NCBI RefSeq assembly: GCF_002263215.1
Contig: NZ_NLFK01000011.1
Span: 1 to 62,847, forward strand
Direction: 5' to 3'
Source: Actinobacillus seminis
GTDB lineage: Bacteria; Pseudomonadota; Gammaproteobacteria; Enterobacterales; Pasteurellaceae
DNA length: 62,847 bases
Positions 19,670-29,869 of this stretch are shown in pieces. Positions within the stretch are counted from its first letter, which is position 1. Every line of letters starts with the position of its first letter. Position numbers and translations under genes: made by a program. A model generated the notes under the pieces. The model was not told the origin of the DNA, did not search any database, and worked only from the letters and a program-made list of their open reading frames with translations.

Positions 19670-20419
19670 CTAGGCATTTTGCAATAAAGTGTGTAACAAA
19701 GCCTGATTATCCGCTTTCGGTGAGATTGTTACATGTTGCCATCCCAAATCTTTTGCAAACGTCGCAATTCTGCGACTTACGGTAATCAGTTGACAGCTTT
19801 TTAGCCAATTATGTTCTTTTTCCGGTACAAAATCCATAAGCGACAGTAAAATTTCTATACTGGTGGCAATAACGGTTTGCACGCCGGCTCGCTGACATAA
19901 GCCGGCTTGTTCCTCATTATTTGGATAAACAATCGGAACGCGGCGATAACATTCGAGATAATCCACTTCCGCGCCACGCTGCTGCGCTTGCTCGGCAAAA
20001 AACTCTCGTCCGCCATTACCACGTAAAATTAAGATTCGTTTTCCGTGTAATGTTTGCATGGCGGGCAGTTCAAGTAAGCCTTCGCTGGTTTCTTGTTGGA
20101 ACGGATAATAAACCATTTTTTCAGTATTGGCGGTAAAATATTCGGCGGTTTGTTGCCCGACCGTAAAATAATACAAATCGTCGCGCCAGTGAAATCCTGT
20201 CTGTTTTAGGGTTTGTGCCGCGTACTCCACGGCATTTTTTGACACCGCAAAGACATAATCTTGCGCTTTTAGTTGCACCAGTTTATTCGGTAATTGATTT
20301 AATTCGCTTCCCGCCTCAATAGAAAATAAAGGCAGATGAATGGCGACAACACCTGCTTTATTTAGCATCTCAACTAATTGTCTTCCCCGTGTATCGGGGC
20401 GTGTGACCAATACCGCCAT
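19670..20419 (-). CDS. hemD: HemD, uroporphyrinogen-III synthase
   Basis: HemD closes hydroxymethylbilane to uroporphyrinogen III with inversion of ring D. The 249-residue product shows the weakly conserved family pattern: an N-terminal VTRPDTRGRQL, FAVSKNAVEYA, RILILRGNGGREFFAEQ and YRRVP. Length fits (about 246). It starts 11 bases after hemC, so the two are cotranscribed. Confidence 0.94.
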   Translation of the reverse strand: MAVLVTRPDTRGRQLVEMLNKAGVVAIHLPLFSIEAGSELNQLPNKLVQLKAQDYVFAVSKNAVEYAAQTLKQTGFHWRDDLYYFTVGQQTAEYFTANTEKMVYYPFQQETSEGLLELPAMQTLHGKRILILRGNGGREFFAEQAQQRGAEVDYLECYRRVPIVYPNNEEQAGLCQRAGVQTVIATSIEILLSLMDFVPEKEHNWLKSCQLITVSRRIATFAKDLGWQHVTISPKADNQALLHTLLQNA

Positions 20420-20430
20420 AAGTTTCTCAC

Positions 20431-21363
20431 CTAGTCCTGATAAATGGATTGTAAGATTTTATCGCCACCTTGTGCTAATAGTTGCTCAGCAATACGAATG
20501 CCCAAATCTTGCGCATTTTCCACCGCACTTTTTCCTTCGGCGCGTAAAATTTTTGATCCATCCGGCGCACCTATCAGGGCACGCAAATAAAGTTCGTTAT
20601 TTTGGCGAATGGTATAACAGCCGATAGGCACTTGGCAGCCACCTTGCAGGCGATTATTGAGCGCGCGTTCTGCCAAAACGCAATAAGTGGTGTCAATATC
20701 GGCAAGGGGGGCGAGTAACTGTTGCACTTGTTTATCATCCGCGCGACATTCAATCCCGATAGCGCCTTGTCCTGCCGCCGGCAATGACGTTTCGACCTCA
20801 ACAAAATCTGTGATACGTTCGGCTAATCCCAAGCGAATGAGTCCGGCAGAAGCTAAGATAATCGCGTCATATTCGCCATTATCCAATTTGGATAAGCGGG
20901 TTCCTACATTGCCGCGTAAGGATCGAATATCTAAATCCGGGCGCCATGCTTTAAGTTGGCATTGGCGACGCAAACTGGAGGTACCCACAATTGCTCCTTG
21001 TGGCAAGGATACTAAATTGGCAAAGTGATTTGACACAAAGGCATCGCGTGGATCTTCTCGTTGACAAATCACGCTTAGGGTTAATCCTTGTGGAAATTGC
21101 ATGGGGACATCTTTCATGGAGTGCACCGCAATATCGGCCTCACCATTGAGTAATGCATTTTCTAACTCTTTGACAAATAATCCTTTTCCACCAATTTTTG
21201 CCAAGGGCGTATCTAAAATGACATCACCTTTTGTGACCATTGGGACTAAAACGATTTCAAGTGCCGGATAAAGGCCGGCAAGGCGGTTTTTGATGTGGTT
21301 GGCTTGCCAAAGTGCCAATGGGCTTCGACGGGTGGCGATTTTTAAGAGGGTGTTATTTGTCAT
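20431..21363 (-). CDS. hemC: HemC, hydroxymethylbilane synthase
   Basis: HemC polymerises four porphobilinogens into hydroxymethylbilane. The 310-residue product opens [15 protein letters not shown], has HSMKDVPM and [11 protein letters not shown] with catalytic arginines, and carries Cys243 in [10 protein letters not shown], the site that holds the dipyrromethane cofactor. It heads the hemCDXY operon and diverges from cyaA across a 234-base gap, as in E. coli. Confidence 0.98.
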   Translation of the reverse strand: MTNNTLLKIATRRSPLALWQANHIKNRLAGLYPALEIVLVPMVTKGDVILDTPLAKIGGKGLFVKELENALLNGEADIAVHSMKDVPMQFPQGLTLSVICQREDPRDAFVSNHFANLVSLPQGAIVGTSSLRRQCQLKAWRPDLDIRSLRGNVGTRLSKLDNGEYDAIILASAGLIRLGLAERITDFVEVETSLPAAGQGAIGIECRADDKQVQQLLAPLADIDTTYCVLAERALNNRLQGGCQVPIGCYTIRQNNELYLRALIGAPDGSKILRAEGKSAVENAQDLGIRIAEQLLAQGGDKILQSIYQD

Positions 21364-21597
21364 AGCGATATATTTTTTGTTAGCTTAAAAATAGACTGTC
21401 TTATCCTATCATTGTTGCTTGCAAAAGTCAGTTTTCATTTAAACATTTTGCTTTAATTTGAACCAAGTGATAGAGTAGGCAGCCGAGTGAAAGGCATTTA
21501 CATTATGAGGTCGTCTTGCTGACGCTGAATAATGATAAGTTTTCGATAACCGCTGTATCTTATTGTCGGTTTTGGCTGAATAATCATAGGATATTGT
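21364..21597. promoter_or_regulatory. Divergent hemC/cyaA promoter region
   Basis: This gap must hold promoters for the hem operon (leftward) and cyaA (rightward). An AGGATA ribosome site lies at about 21588-21593 before the cyaA TTG. I could not find a convincing TGTGA-N6-TCACA site for CRP autoregulation of cyaA. Confidence 0.5.
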
Positions 21598-24114
21598 TTG
21601 AATTATGACCTAAATAAAGCAAGGCTCGATGTAGCGTATCTGGATAATTTGCGTTTTGAACGTACTCTATCCGGATCCAGTGCTGAATTTCAGCAAGTTT
21701 TCCAATTGATTACCTTGTTATTGCATATCAATCATCCTGCGTTGCCCGGCTATATTGAAAAGGCACCGCAAGGGATCGCCGACTTTAATTTATCCCCATA
21801 CCAAAAAAATTATCTGACCAGTAAATTATCCACTGCCGAATTGGTTCCGCTACAGCGTGAAATCAATGATAAAAGTGACCGCACTTCTGCTGCCATTTGG
21901 GGCGTTTATGTGATGGGGAGCGTTGCGTCGGTCAGCCAAACCTCCATGTCTGATCTGGATATTTGGGTTTGTCAGCGCGAAGGGCTTTGTCGCGAAGCCC
22001 GCGAGTTACTCAAACAAAAACAAACTGTGTTGCAACAATGGGCAATGGTGCTTGGGATTGATATTAATCTTTATTTAATTGATCAAAAACGCTTTCGCAG
22101 TTTCCGTTATGCTGATCCGTTAACTGCAGAAAATTGTGGTTCGGCACAATATATGCTGCTGTTGGATGAATTTTATCGCACCGCCATTCGCTTAGCGGGC
22201 AAACCGTTACTGTGGTTACATCTTGCGGTAGAAGATGAGCATTTGTATGAAACGGAAGTGGCGCGTCTGATTGACGAAAAACAACTTGATCCTAATGATT
22301 GGGTGGATTTTGGTGGTTTGGGCGCCTTTTCAGCCAATGAATATTTTGGTGCCAGCTTATGGCAACTGTATAAAGGTATTGATGCGCCTTATAAATCAGC
22401 GTTAAAAATCTTGTTGCTGGAAATGTATTCCAGCGAGTATCCTCACACGCATTTAATTGCACAAGAATTTAAACAGCGTTTATTAAAAGGTGAGCGGGAT
22501 TATCATTTTGATGCTTATTTAACCATGCTTGAACGCGTGACCCGCTATTTAATCAATGGAAAAGAATTTAAACGTTTGGCGTTTGCGCGCTTGTGTTTTT
22601 ATGTTAAAGCAACGGATTATGGCGAATACCGTCCGCAATCCACTCAATCCAATTGGCGTTTGGATTATTTGCAAAAATTGGTAAAAGAATGGGGGTGGTC
22701 GGAAAAATTAATTGAGGATTTAAACCAACGTTCCCGTTGGAAAATTAAACGGGTTAAAGAAAATCATGATGATTTAATTCAATTTTTAATGTTCAGTTAT
22801 CGTCATTTGGTGTATTTTGCTCGCAAATATAAAGTAAATTCCAGTATTATGCCGCAAGATCTATCCATCCTAACGCGCAAACTTTACACGGCATTTGAAG
22901 AATTACCGGGCAAAATTACCTTGCTTAATTCGACGATTTCCGCCAATTTGAGTGAGCAATCGTTGACCTTTATTGAAGTGAAAAATAATCGCTTTTTCAA
23001 AGACGGTTGGTATTTGGTTAATCAAGTACCCGCCATTGAAAGTTTTGCCACACCGCGCAATGTGGAATACGCCGAGAGTTTGAATAAATTGGTAGCGTGG
23101 GCATATTTTAATCGTGTGCTAACGCCTGCAACCCAACTTTATATTTCCAGCAAAAACGTCAGCTTGGATACGTTGCGTAAATTTGTTACTGATTTACGTT
23201 TGTCGTTCCCGAATTCGTTGACGTCGGCGAGCAATGAAGAATTGAGTCATTCTTGTGAAATTCGCGATTTGGTGGTGACGGTGAATTTATCTGTTGATCC
23301 GACGAAAAATTTATTACAAGCCAAATCTAATATTGTGCCGAGCGATTTATTTAGTTTTGGACCGGCGGAAGAAAGTTTGGTCGGTAGTATTGATTTAACT
23401 TATCGTAATGTTTGGAATGAAATTCGTACTTTGCATTTTGAAGGTGCCAATGCGATTTTATTGGCACTGAAAGTATTATCCAATAAAGTCTCGAGAGGCT
23501 CAACGCCACCGCGTGTGGTGAACGTTTTTTGTTATAGCCAACATTATCGGATGACATTGCGTAATATTGTGACCGCACTTATCAATAAATGCTTGAGTAT
23601 TCAAATCGGTACCAGTGATGTGCCGCAAAATAATACCTTGCGTGTGGCAGGAAAAAACTGGCAATTCTTTTTTGAAGAGCGCGGGTTAAGTTTGCAAGAA
23701 TTGCATAGTGTTCAACCACGGGATAAGCAAGAATTTGATATTGCCTTGCAAGGCACGATCGAAGAGCATGAGGCAATCGCGCTTGCCAATGAAAAACATT
23801 ATCCTTATGAAATTGATGCGTTTGCAAGCGAAGGATTTTTGCAATTTTTCTTTGAGGATAATCCGAATAAATCCTTTAATGTTTATATCTTAGACGAAGC
23901 AAACCATATTGAAATTTATCGCCATTGCGAAGGCTCAAAAGAACAAAAAATCCGCGAAATAAACCATATTTATCAATCTGCCGGCTTGGAGGGGTGCGGT
24001 AATCCGTATAAAATTGTACAACGTAATTTTAATTATCCGCAATTTTATCAATTATTGCCGGAGGGGAACGGTGTAAAAATCGTACCATTTTATAGCCGAT
24101 TGGCATTGTCATAA
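21598..24114 (+). CDS. cyaA: CyaA, class I adenylate cyclase
   Basis: CyaA makes cAMP, the ligand of CRP. In Haemophilus cAMP also governs competence. The 838-residue product has the class I catalytic half with the nucleotidyltransferase-like motif GSVASVSQTSMSDLDIWV near residue 110 and the paired-acid SDLD. The C-terminal regulatory half follows. The start is TTG, reading (M)NYDLNKARLD, and E. coli cyaA also starts with TTG, which limits expression. It is divergent from hemC and followed by narP. Confidence 0.97.
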   Translation: MNYDLNKARLDVAYLDNLRFERTLSGSSAEFQQVFQLITLLLHINHPALPGYIEKAPQGIADFNLSPYQKNYLTSKLSTAELVPLQREINDKSDRTSAAIWGVYVMGSVASVSQTSMSDLDIWVCQREGLCREARELLKQKQTVLQQWAMVLGIDINLYLIDQKRFRSFRYADPLTAENCGSAQYMLLLDEFYRTAIRLAGKPLLWLHLAVEDEHLYETEVARLIDEKQLDPNDWVDFGGLGAFSANEYFGASLWQLYKGIDAPYKSALKILLLEMYSSEYPHTHLIAQEFKQRLLKGERDYHFDAYLTMLERVTRYLINGKEFKRLAFARLCFYVKATDYGEYRPQSTQSNWRLDYLQKLVKEWGWSEKLIEDLNQRSRWKIKRVKENHDDLIQFLMFSYRHLVYFARKYKVNSSIMPQDLSILTRKLYTAFEELPGKITLLNSTISANLSEQSLTFIEVKNNRFFKDGWYLVNQVPAIESFATPRNVEYAESLNKLVAWAYFNRVLTPATQLYISSKNVSLDTLRKFVTDLRLSFPNSLTSASNEELSHSCEIRDLVVTVNLSVDPTKNLLQAKSNIVPSDLFSFGPAEESLVGSIDLTYRNVWNEIRTLHFEGANAILLALKVLSNKVSRGSTPPRVVNVFCYSQHYRMTLRNIVTALINKCLSIQIGTSDVPQNNTLRVAGKNWQFFFEERGLSLQELHSVQPRDKQEFDIALQGTIEEHEAIALANEKHYPYEIDAFASEGFLQFFFEDNPNKSFNVYILDEANHIEIYRHCEGSKEQKIREINHIYQSAGLEGCGNPYKIVQRNFNYPQFYQLLPEGNGVKIVPFYSRLALS

Positions 24115-24129
24115 TAATTTGGAGAGGAT

Positions 24130-24759
24130 ATGTCAGATAAAATTAAAGTGATCATTATAGATGATCATCCATTAATGCGTAGAGGAATTAGACAATTATT
24201 AGAATTACAAAACGCATTTGATGTGGTTGGTGATGCCGGTAGTGGAACGGAGGGCATTCATTTAGCATTACAAACTTCGCCGGATTTGGTGATTTTAGAT
24301 TTAAATATGAAAGGCTTATCCGGGTTGGATACGTTAAAAGCGCTGCGTACGGAAGGGGTGGATGCGCGTATAGTGATTTTAACCGTTTCCGATGCGAAAA
24401 ATGATATTTTTACTTTGGTTGATGCCGGTGCAGATGGCTATTTGTTGAAAGACAGTGAGCCGGATACCTTATTGTCACAATTGCAACGCATTGCGCAAGG
24501 CGAGGTGATTTTAAGCGATTCCATCAAGGATTTGCTGTTGGAAAAACGTTCGGCAGAAGAGCCTATGAAGTTATTAACTGATCGCGAAAGGGATGTGCTG
24601 CGTTTAATTGCTACCGGCTTATCCAATAAACAAATTGCCGTGCAATTATTTATCTCGGAAGAAACAGTCAAAGTGCATATTCGCAATTTATTGCGTAAGT
24701 TAAATGTGCATTCCCGCGTGGCGGCAACAGTATTATATTTTCAGCAACAAGGCGTATAA
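24130..24759 (+). CDS. narP: NarP, nitrate/nitrite response regulator
   Basis: NarP is the DNA-binding partner of NarQ and activates nap and related anaerobic genes. The 209-residue product has a receiver domain (acidic pair in IIDDHPLMRRG, phosphoacceptor aspartate in VILDLNMKG, lysine in YLLKDSEP) and a LuxR/NarL-type helix-turn-helix (LTDRERDVLRLIATGLSNKQ, then SEETVKVHIRNLLRKL). It is about 16 kb from narQ. NarL is the main alternative, but Pasteurellaceae generally carry only NarQ/NarP. Confidence 0.92.
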   Translation: MSDKIKVIIIDDHPLMRRGIRQLLELQNAFDVVGDAGSGTEGIHLALQTSPDLVILDLNMKGLSGLDTLKALRTEGVDARIVILTVSDAKNDIFTLVDAGADGYLLKDSEPDTLLSQLQRIAQGEVILSDSIKDLLLEKRSAEEPMKLLTDRERDVLRLIATGLSNKQIAVQLFISEETVKVHIRNLLRKLNVHSRVAATVLYFQQQGV

Positions 24760-24774
24760 CCCTATTAAAAAATG

Positions 24775-24836
24775 ACCGCACTTTTTTTGTTTTATCTGTC
24801 AAAGGGACAGCGGGTGAAACTGAAAAAAAGAGCGGT
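24775..24836. terminator. Terminator from paired uptake-sequence cores, narP/yggS
   Basis: ACCGCACTTTTTTT at 24775 can pair with the degenerate AAAAAAAGAGCGGT ending at 24836, and both flanks carry T- or A-runs. It lies between convergent narP and yggS and could stop transcription in both directions. The long loop makes this less certain than a compact hairpin. Confidence 0.55.
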
Positions 24837-24848
24837 GTTTTTTACTGA

Positions 24849-25553
24849 TTATTGTGCATCATATTGGCGAGCACCGAAAATGGCAGTACCGATTCTTACC
24901 ATGGTAGCCCCCCATTTTATGGCGCTTGCCATATCATTGCTCATGCCCATTGACAGCGTGTCGATCGGCAATTGTGGAAATTGCTGTTGTAATTGTTGGA
25001 ACAGCGTTAACATTTGCGCGAACGCCTTTTCTTGTTCAGCCGGATCGTTGCCAGCTTGCGGAATAGCCATCAGTCCGCGCAAACATAAGTGCGGTAAGTT
25101 TTCCACGTGTTTTGCTAACGCTGACAGCTCTTGTGGCGCAATACCCGATTTGCTTTTTTCATTGCTGATATTAATTTGAATTAACACATTTAGCGGCTTT
25201 TTATAATGCGGACGTTGTTCGTTGAGACGATCAGCGATTTTGGCACGATCTAAGGTTTGCATCCAATCAAAATTTTCTGCCACAAGACGAGATTTATTGG
25301 ATTGCAATGAACCGATAAAATGCCATTCTAAGGCAATTTGCTGCTGCTCAAAATAATGAATTTTTTCGACACCTTCTTGCACATAATTCTCGCCAAAGGC
25401 GGTTTGACCGGCTTGATAGGCTTGCAAAATATCTGCCACGGGTTTGGTTTTGCTGACCGCCAATAATTTGACAGTTTGCGGATCTTTTTGAATGTGTTCA
25501 CAAATTTGTTTTATTTGCTGGTAAACAGTGATTAAATTTTCTTTTATTTGCAT
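24849..25553 (-). CDS. yggS: YggS family PLP-binding protein
   Basis: Proteins of this family (PLPBP/PROSC) bind pyridoxal phosphate and help balance vitamin B6 and amino acid pools. The 234-residue product has the PLP-lysine in LAVSKTKPV (near residue 35), then FGENYVQEG, WHFIGSLQSNKSR, LRGLMAIP, LSMGMSNDMASAI and GTAIFGAR. These are all family signatures, and the length is as expected. It is convergent with narP. Confidence 0.96.
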   Translation of the reverse strand: MQIKENLITVYQQIKQICEHIQKDPQTVKLLAVSKTKPVADILQAYQAGQTAFGENYVQEGVEKIHYFEQQQIALEWHFIGSLQSNKSRLVAENFDWMQTLDRAKIADRLNEQRPHYKKPLNVLIQINISNEKSKSGIAPQELSALAKHVENLPHLCLRGLMAIPQAGNDPAEQEKAFAQMLTLFQQLQQQFPQLPIDTLSMGMSNDMASAIKWGATMVRIGTAIFGARQYDAQ

Positions 25554-25743
25554 GACTGGCGTTACCTGTGATTATGATATCGGGGTATTATTTGGGATTA
25601 AGAAAAATAATTTTACCTGAAATAGACTGGATTGAGAAAAATTTATGAAAAAAAACGATTTTTTTATTTTCTATTTGACAATGATGTAAAATTTCGGTAT
25701 TTCTAACATATATTCTATTTGTAAAGTATTAGTAAGACGGATT

Positions 25744-25812
25744 ATGGCACAACGTACCACCTTCGCAACCATTATTACGATGACCATTATTATGCTTAAT
25801 GGAGCGGGTTAG
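25744..25812 (+). CDS. thrL: ThrL, thr operon leader peptide
   Basis: A 22-codon frame rich in threonine (5) and isoleucine (4), with the stretch TTFATIITMTII and ending NGAG-stop as in E. coli ThrL. It precedes an attenuator and thrA. Ribosome stalling at Thr/Ile codons when these amino acids are scarce would favour the antiterminator. The peptide is unlikely to have another role. Confidence 0.92.
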   Translation: MAQRTTFATIITMTIIMLNGAG

Positions 25813-25866
25813 TGCGTTAAAAAAGGAATACACCGAACCCGCATTTTATCAAGTGCGGGTTTTTTT
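25804..25866 (+). promoter_or_regulatory. thr operon attenuator
   Basis: AACCCGCA (25836-25843) and TGCGGGTT (25854-25861) form an 8-bp stem followed by six T residues, an intrinsic terminator. The end of the leader frame, GCGGGTT (25804-25810), can also pair with AACCCGC (25836-25842), giving a competing antiterminator-type fold. This is classic amino acid attenuation for thrA downstream. Confidence 0.88.
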
Positions 25867-25907
25867 ATGATAAATTTTAAAAATTCACAACATCTTAGGA
25901 GATTATT

Positions 25908-28355
25908 ATGCGCGTACTTAAATTTGGAGGGACATCATTAGCCAACTCGGAACGCTTTTCACAAGCCGCCCAATTGATTGAACAGGCTCATTTGGAAGAA
26001 CAAGCGGCAGGTGTTTTATCCGCGCCCGCCAAAATCACCAACCACCTCGTTGCCCTTTCTGAAAAAGCGAGTTTAAACCAACCTACCGACAGTCATTTTA
26101 ACGAAGTTTTAGACATTTTCTATAATATTATTAATGGATTATATCAAGAAAATAGCAATTTTGATTTAGCCGGTACCAAAGCATTGATTGATGCTGAATT
26201 TACTCAAATTCAAGGGCTTTTGGCGGAAATTCGTCAAAATGGCAAGGTGGAAGATGCGGTTAAGGCAACTATTGATTCTCGCGGCGAAAAATTATCTATC
26301 GCTATGATGAAAGCTTGGTTTGAAGCCCGCGGATATGAGGTGACCTTAATTAATCCGGTCGAAAAATTGTTAGCTCATGGCGGTTATTTGGAATCTTCGG
26401 TAGATATTGAAGAATCAACCAAGCGTATTGATGCTCCTTCTATTCCGAAGAAAAATGTTGTTTTGATGGCGGGGTTTACCGCCGGTAATGAAAAGGGTGA
26501 ATTAGTACTATTGGGGCGTAACGGTTCGGATTATTCTGCGGCGTGTTTGGCGGCGTGTTTAAACGCCGGCGTGTGTGAAATTTGGACGGATGTGGATGGT
26601 GTTTATACTTGTGATCCGCGTTTGGTGCCGGATGCCGTACTGTTGCCTAGCCTGTCTTACCGTGAAGCCATGGAGCTTTCCTATTTCGGTGCGAAAGTGA
26701 TTCACCCGCGTACTATCGGTCCGTTAGTGCAAACGAATATTCCTTGTTTGATCAAAAATACCGGTAATCCGAGTGCACTCGGTACGATCATTGATGCCAG
26801 TGTCAAATCGGAAAAACTGCAAGTAAAAGGGATTGCCAATTTGGATAATTTGGCGATGTTTAATGTCAGTGGTCCCGGCTTGCAAGGGGTTGTCGGAATG
26901 GCTTCCCGTATTTTTTCAGCGATGTCTCAAGCTGGCGTTTCTGTGATTTTAATTACGCAATCTTCTTCAGAATACAGCGTAAGTTTTTGTGTTTCCGTCA
27001 AAGCCGTTGAAACAGCCAGATCGGCATTGGAAGCGGAATTTGAGCAAGAATTGAAAACGAATGCCTTAGAGCCGATTGATGTGATCCGCGATTTATCCAT
27101 TATTTCTGTGGTTGGTGATGGGATGCGTCAAGCGAAAGGGATTGCAGCGCGTTTCTTCTCAGCCTTAGCACAAGCTAACATCAGTATTGTTGCCATTGCC
27201 CAAGGCTCATCAGAACGTTCTATTTCCGCTGTGGTCGCGCAAAATAAAGCGATTGAAGCAGTGAAGGCAACGCACCAGGTGTTATTTAATAACAAAAAAG
27301 TGGTAGATATGTTTTTAGTGGGTGTTGGCGGTGTTGGCGGTGAATTGATCGAGCAAGTAAAAAATCAAAAAGAATATTTGGCAAAGAAGGATATTGAAAT
27401 TCGTGTTTGTGCCTTAGCTAATTCAAATAAAATGCTATTAGATGAGCGCGGTTTGGATTTGACCAACTGGCAAGAGCAATTGGCAAATGCAACCCAACCG
27501 TCAGATTTTGATGTATTACTTTCCTTTATTAAATTGCACCATGTGGTTAATCCGGTATTTGTGGACTGTACCACTGCTGAAAGTGTTGCAGGGTTATATG
27601 CACGCGCGTTGGAAGAAGGTTTCCACGTAGTGACGCCGAATAAGAAAGCGAACACGCGCGAGATAGAATATTACAATCAAGTACGTGCCAATGCGCGTAA
27701 AAATCAGCGTAAATTCTTATATGATACTAATGTCGGCGCCGGGTTGCCGGTCATTGAGAATTTACAAAATTTATTGGCGGCAGGAGATGAAGTAAATCGT
27801 TTTAACGGAATTTTATCCGGTTCCTTATCCTTTATTTTCGGCAAGTTGGAGGAGGGATTATCTTTATCAGAAGTGACCGCACTTGCTCGCGAGAAAGGGT
27901 TTACCGAACCGGATCCGCGTGATGACCTTTCCGGACAGGATGTAGCGCGTAAATTATTAATTCTTGCCCGCGAAACCGGTTTACAAATCGAATTGGATGA
28001 TGTAGAAGTTGAAAGCGTATTGCCACAGGGTTTTGCTGAAGGGAAAAGTGCGGATGAATTTATGGCACTTTTACCACAATTAGATGCGGAATTTGCAACG
28101 CGTGTTGCAAACGCCAAAGCTGCCGGCAAAGTGTTACGCTATGTGGGGCAAATCGAAAATGGACATTGTAAAGTATCCATTCTTGAAGTGGATGCAGATG
28201 ATCCGTTATATAAAGTGAAAAATGGGGAAAATGCACTTGCATTTTATACGCGCTATTATCATCCTATTCCATTATTATTGCGTGGTTATGGCGCCGGTAA
28301 TGCGGTGACGGCAGCGGGGATTTTTGCCGACATATTGAGAACGTTACAACATTAA
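25908..28355 (+). CDS. thrA: ThrA, bifunctional aspartokinase I / homoserine dehydrogenase I
   Basis: ThrA catalyses the first and third steps from aspartate to threonine. The 815-residue product has the aspartokinase domain ([15 protein letters not shown] at the N-terminus, [10 protein letters not shown]), a central pair of ACT domains (about residues 315-460) for threonine feedback, and the homoserine dehydrogenase domain ([13 protein letters not shown], then TPNKKAN and GILSGSLSF). The ATG has AGGAG upstream and follows the thrL attenuator. Confidence 0.98.
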   Translation: MRVLKFGGTSLANSERFSQAAQLIEQAHLEEQAAGVLSAPAKITNHLVALSEKASLNQPTDSHFNEVLDIFYNIINGLYQENSNFDLAGTKALIDAEFTQIQGLLAEIRQNGKVEDAVKATIDSRGEKLSIAMMKAWFEARGYEVTLINPVEKLLAHGGYLESSVDIEESTKRIDAPSIPKKNVVLMAGFTAGNEKGELVLLGRNGSDYSAACLAACLNAGVCEIWTDVDGVYTCDPRLVPDAVLLPSLSYREAMELSYFGAKVIHPRTIGPLVQTNIPCLIKNTGNPSALGTIIDASVKSEKLQVKGIANLDNLAMFNVSGPGLQGVVGMASRIFSAMSQAGVSVILITQSSSEYSVSFCVSVKAVETARSALEAEFEQELKTNALEPIDVIRDLSIISVVGDGMRQAKGIAARFFSALAQANISIVAIAQGSSERSISAVVAQNKAIEAVKATHQVLFNNKKVVDMFLVGVGGVGGELIEQVKNQKEYLAKKDIEIRVCALANSNKMLLDERGLDLTNWQEQLANATQPSDFDVLLSFIKLHHVVNPVFVDCTTAESVAGLYARALEEGFHVVTPNKKANTREIEYYNQVRANARKNQRKFLYDTNVGAGLPVIENLQNLLAAGDEVNRFNGILSGSLSFIFGKLEEGLSLSEVTALAREKGFTEPDPRDDLSGQDVARKLLILARETGLQIELDDVEVESVLPQGFAEGKSADEFMALLPQLDAEFATRVANAKAAGKVLRYVGQIENGHCKVSILEVDADDPLYKVKNGENALAFYTRYYHPIPLLLRGYGAGNAVTAAGIFADILRTLQH

Positions 28356-28369
28356 TGAGGGGAGCGAGA

Positions 28370-29314
28370 ATGCTTAGAATTTATGCGCCGGCATCAAGTG
28401 CTAATATTAGTGTCGGATTTGATACCTTGGGGGCGGCAATCTCCCCCATTAACGGCTCTTTACTCGGAGATGTGGTTCAAATTGACGAAATTGCCGGTGG
28501 TTTTGAGTTAGAAAATGCGGGTTATTTTGTGCGTAAATTGCCAAAAGAACCGCAAAAAAATATTGTTTATCAGGCGTATGTGCTGTTTAGTGAGCGTTTG
28601 AAGTTGCGCAATGTCGCGGTTAAAGCCTTGCGTTTAACGCTGGAGAAAAATATGCCGATCGGATCCGGTTTAGGATCGAGTGCCTGTTCTATTGTGGCGG
28701 CGTTGGTTGCGTTGAATAAATTCCATGAGGAACCTTTCTCAAAAATGGAGTTATTGGAGATGATGGGAGAATTGGAAGGGCGTATTTCCGGTTCAATTCA
28801 TTATGATAATGTAGCACCTTGTTATTTAGGTGGGGTGCAATTAATGGTACAATCTCTCGGCAATATTTGCCAAACACTTCCGTTTTTTGATCATTGGTAT
28901 TGGGTGTTGGCGTATCCGGGAATTGAAGTTTCTACAGCACAGGCACGAGCAATTTTACCGAAAAATTATACCCGCCAAGATGTTATTGCACATGGTCGTC
29001 ATCTGGGGAGTTTTGTGCATGCTTGCCATACACAACAGGAAGCTTTAGCCGCTTATATGATGAAAGATGTGATCGCCGAGCCTTATCGAGAAGTGTTGTT
29101 ACCGAATTTTGCCGAAGTCAAGCAGGCAGTAAGTGATTTGGGTGCGCTGGCTTGCGGGATTTCCGGTTCCGGTCCGACGATTTTTGCAATTGCGCCGGAT
29201 CTGAATATTGCCATGAAATTATCCACGTATTTGGAAAATCATTATTTGCAAAACAATGAAGGATTTGTGCATATTTGCCAAGTGGACAATCAAGGAGCAA
29301 GAGAACTTGATTAA
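28370..29314 (+). CDS. thrB: ThrB, homoserine kinase
   Basis: ThrB phosphorylates homoserine. The 314-residue GHMP kinase has the N-terminal [17 protein letters not shown], the ATP loop [17 protein letters not shown] and the C-terminal [13 protein letters not shown]. The ATG at 28370 is chosen because AGGGGAG lies before it and the product then opens like other ThrB proteins. An ATG overlapping the thrA stop at 28355 would add five residues without a ribosome site. Confidence 0.97.
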   Translation: MLRIYAPASSANISVGFDTLGAAISPINGSLLGDVVQIDEIAGGFELENAGYFVRKLPKEPQKNIVYQAYVLFSERLKLRNVAVKALRLTLEKNMPIGSGLGSSACSIVAALVALNKFHEEPFSKMELLEMMGELEGRISGSIHYDNVAPCYLGGVQLMVQSLGNICQTLPFFDHWYWVLAYPGIEVSTAQARAILPKNYTRQDVIAHGRHLGSFVHACHTQQEALAAYMMKDVIAEPYREVLLPNFAEVKQAVSDLGALACGISGSGPTIFAIAPDLNIAMKLSTYLENHYLQNNEGFVHICQVDNQGARELD

Positions 29315-29374
29315 CTTATTAAATTAATTCAGAATCTGATGTCGGAATTTTAATTTGAATAACCGGAGGAGCTT

Positions 29375-29869
29375 ATGAAAAAGTATAGTGCGGTCATTTT
29401 TACCACGATTTTAGGCGTTATTTGTACAATAACCGCCTCAGCTAAATTGGAAAGTGTCGATCAAGGCATTTATATTGTCACAGATAAGGATGATAATGTG
29501 CTTGTCGGATATCGTTTCACTTCAATGGGAAAATATTGGACGACGGATATTTTACAGAATAATCAATGGAATAAAGTTGTTTGTACGCAGAATAAACCCT
29601 GTCGTTTAACGAACAGTTCAAAGGCAACAATGAAACGTTTTTTCGCTAAACATCCGGACGTAATTAAAGTTATTGATAAAAAATTTTCCGGAATATCGCT
29701 TTCTTGTGCGGATGTGAAAGAGTTTGCCTTTTGTAAATTGTCCGAACCACAGAATGCAACGTATTTACTGATAAATGAAGATTCTACTGTGATAGTGTTA
29801 AATAAATACCAACCTCAAACAGAACAATCAGTATCTGAGCCGGTGCAACAAAAAGATGAAGGTAAATAA
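29375..29869 (+). CDS. Uncharacterised secreted protein embedded in the thr operon
   Basis: I do not recognise this 164-residue protein. It has a clear Sec signal peptide (MKKYSAVIF, hydrophobic to about residue 22, likely cut after ASA). The mature part has four cysteines in two pairs (VVCTQNKPC and LSCADVKEFAFC), suited to two disulfides in the periplasm. The C-terminal 20 residues are rich in Q, E and S. CGGAGGAG precedes its ATG, and its TAA shares one base with the thrC ATG. It therefore looks translated and coupled to thrC. No lipobox is seen. Confidence 0.85.
   Translation: MKKYSAVIFTTILGVICTITASAKLESVDQGIYIVTDKDDNVLVGYRFTSMGKYWTTDILQNNQWNKVVCTQNKPCRLTNSSKATMKRFFAKHPDVIKVIDKKFSGISLSCADVKEFAFCKLSEPQNATYLLINEDSTVIVLNKYQPQTEQSVSEPVQQKDEGK

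Noticed and set aside
19429-19687. Hydrophobic plus-strand frames opposite hemX
   Set aside because: They are the antisense of the lysine- and glutamate-rich hemX N-terminus, which yields F- and S-rich shadow translations.
21364-21597. CRP autoregulatory site before cyaA
   Set aside because: No sequence close to TGTGA-N6-TCACA is present in the gap.
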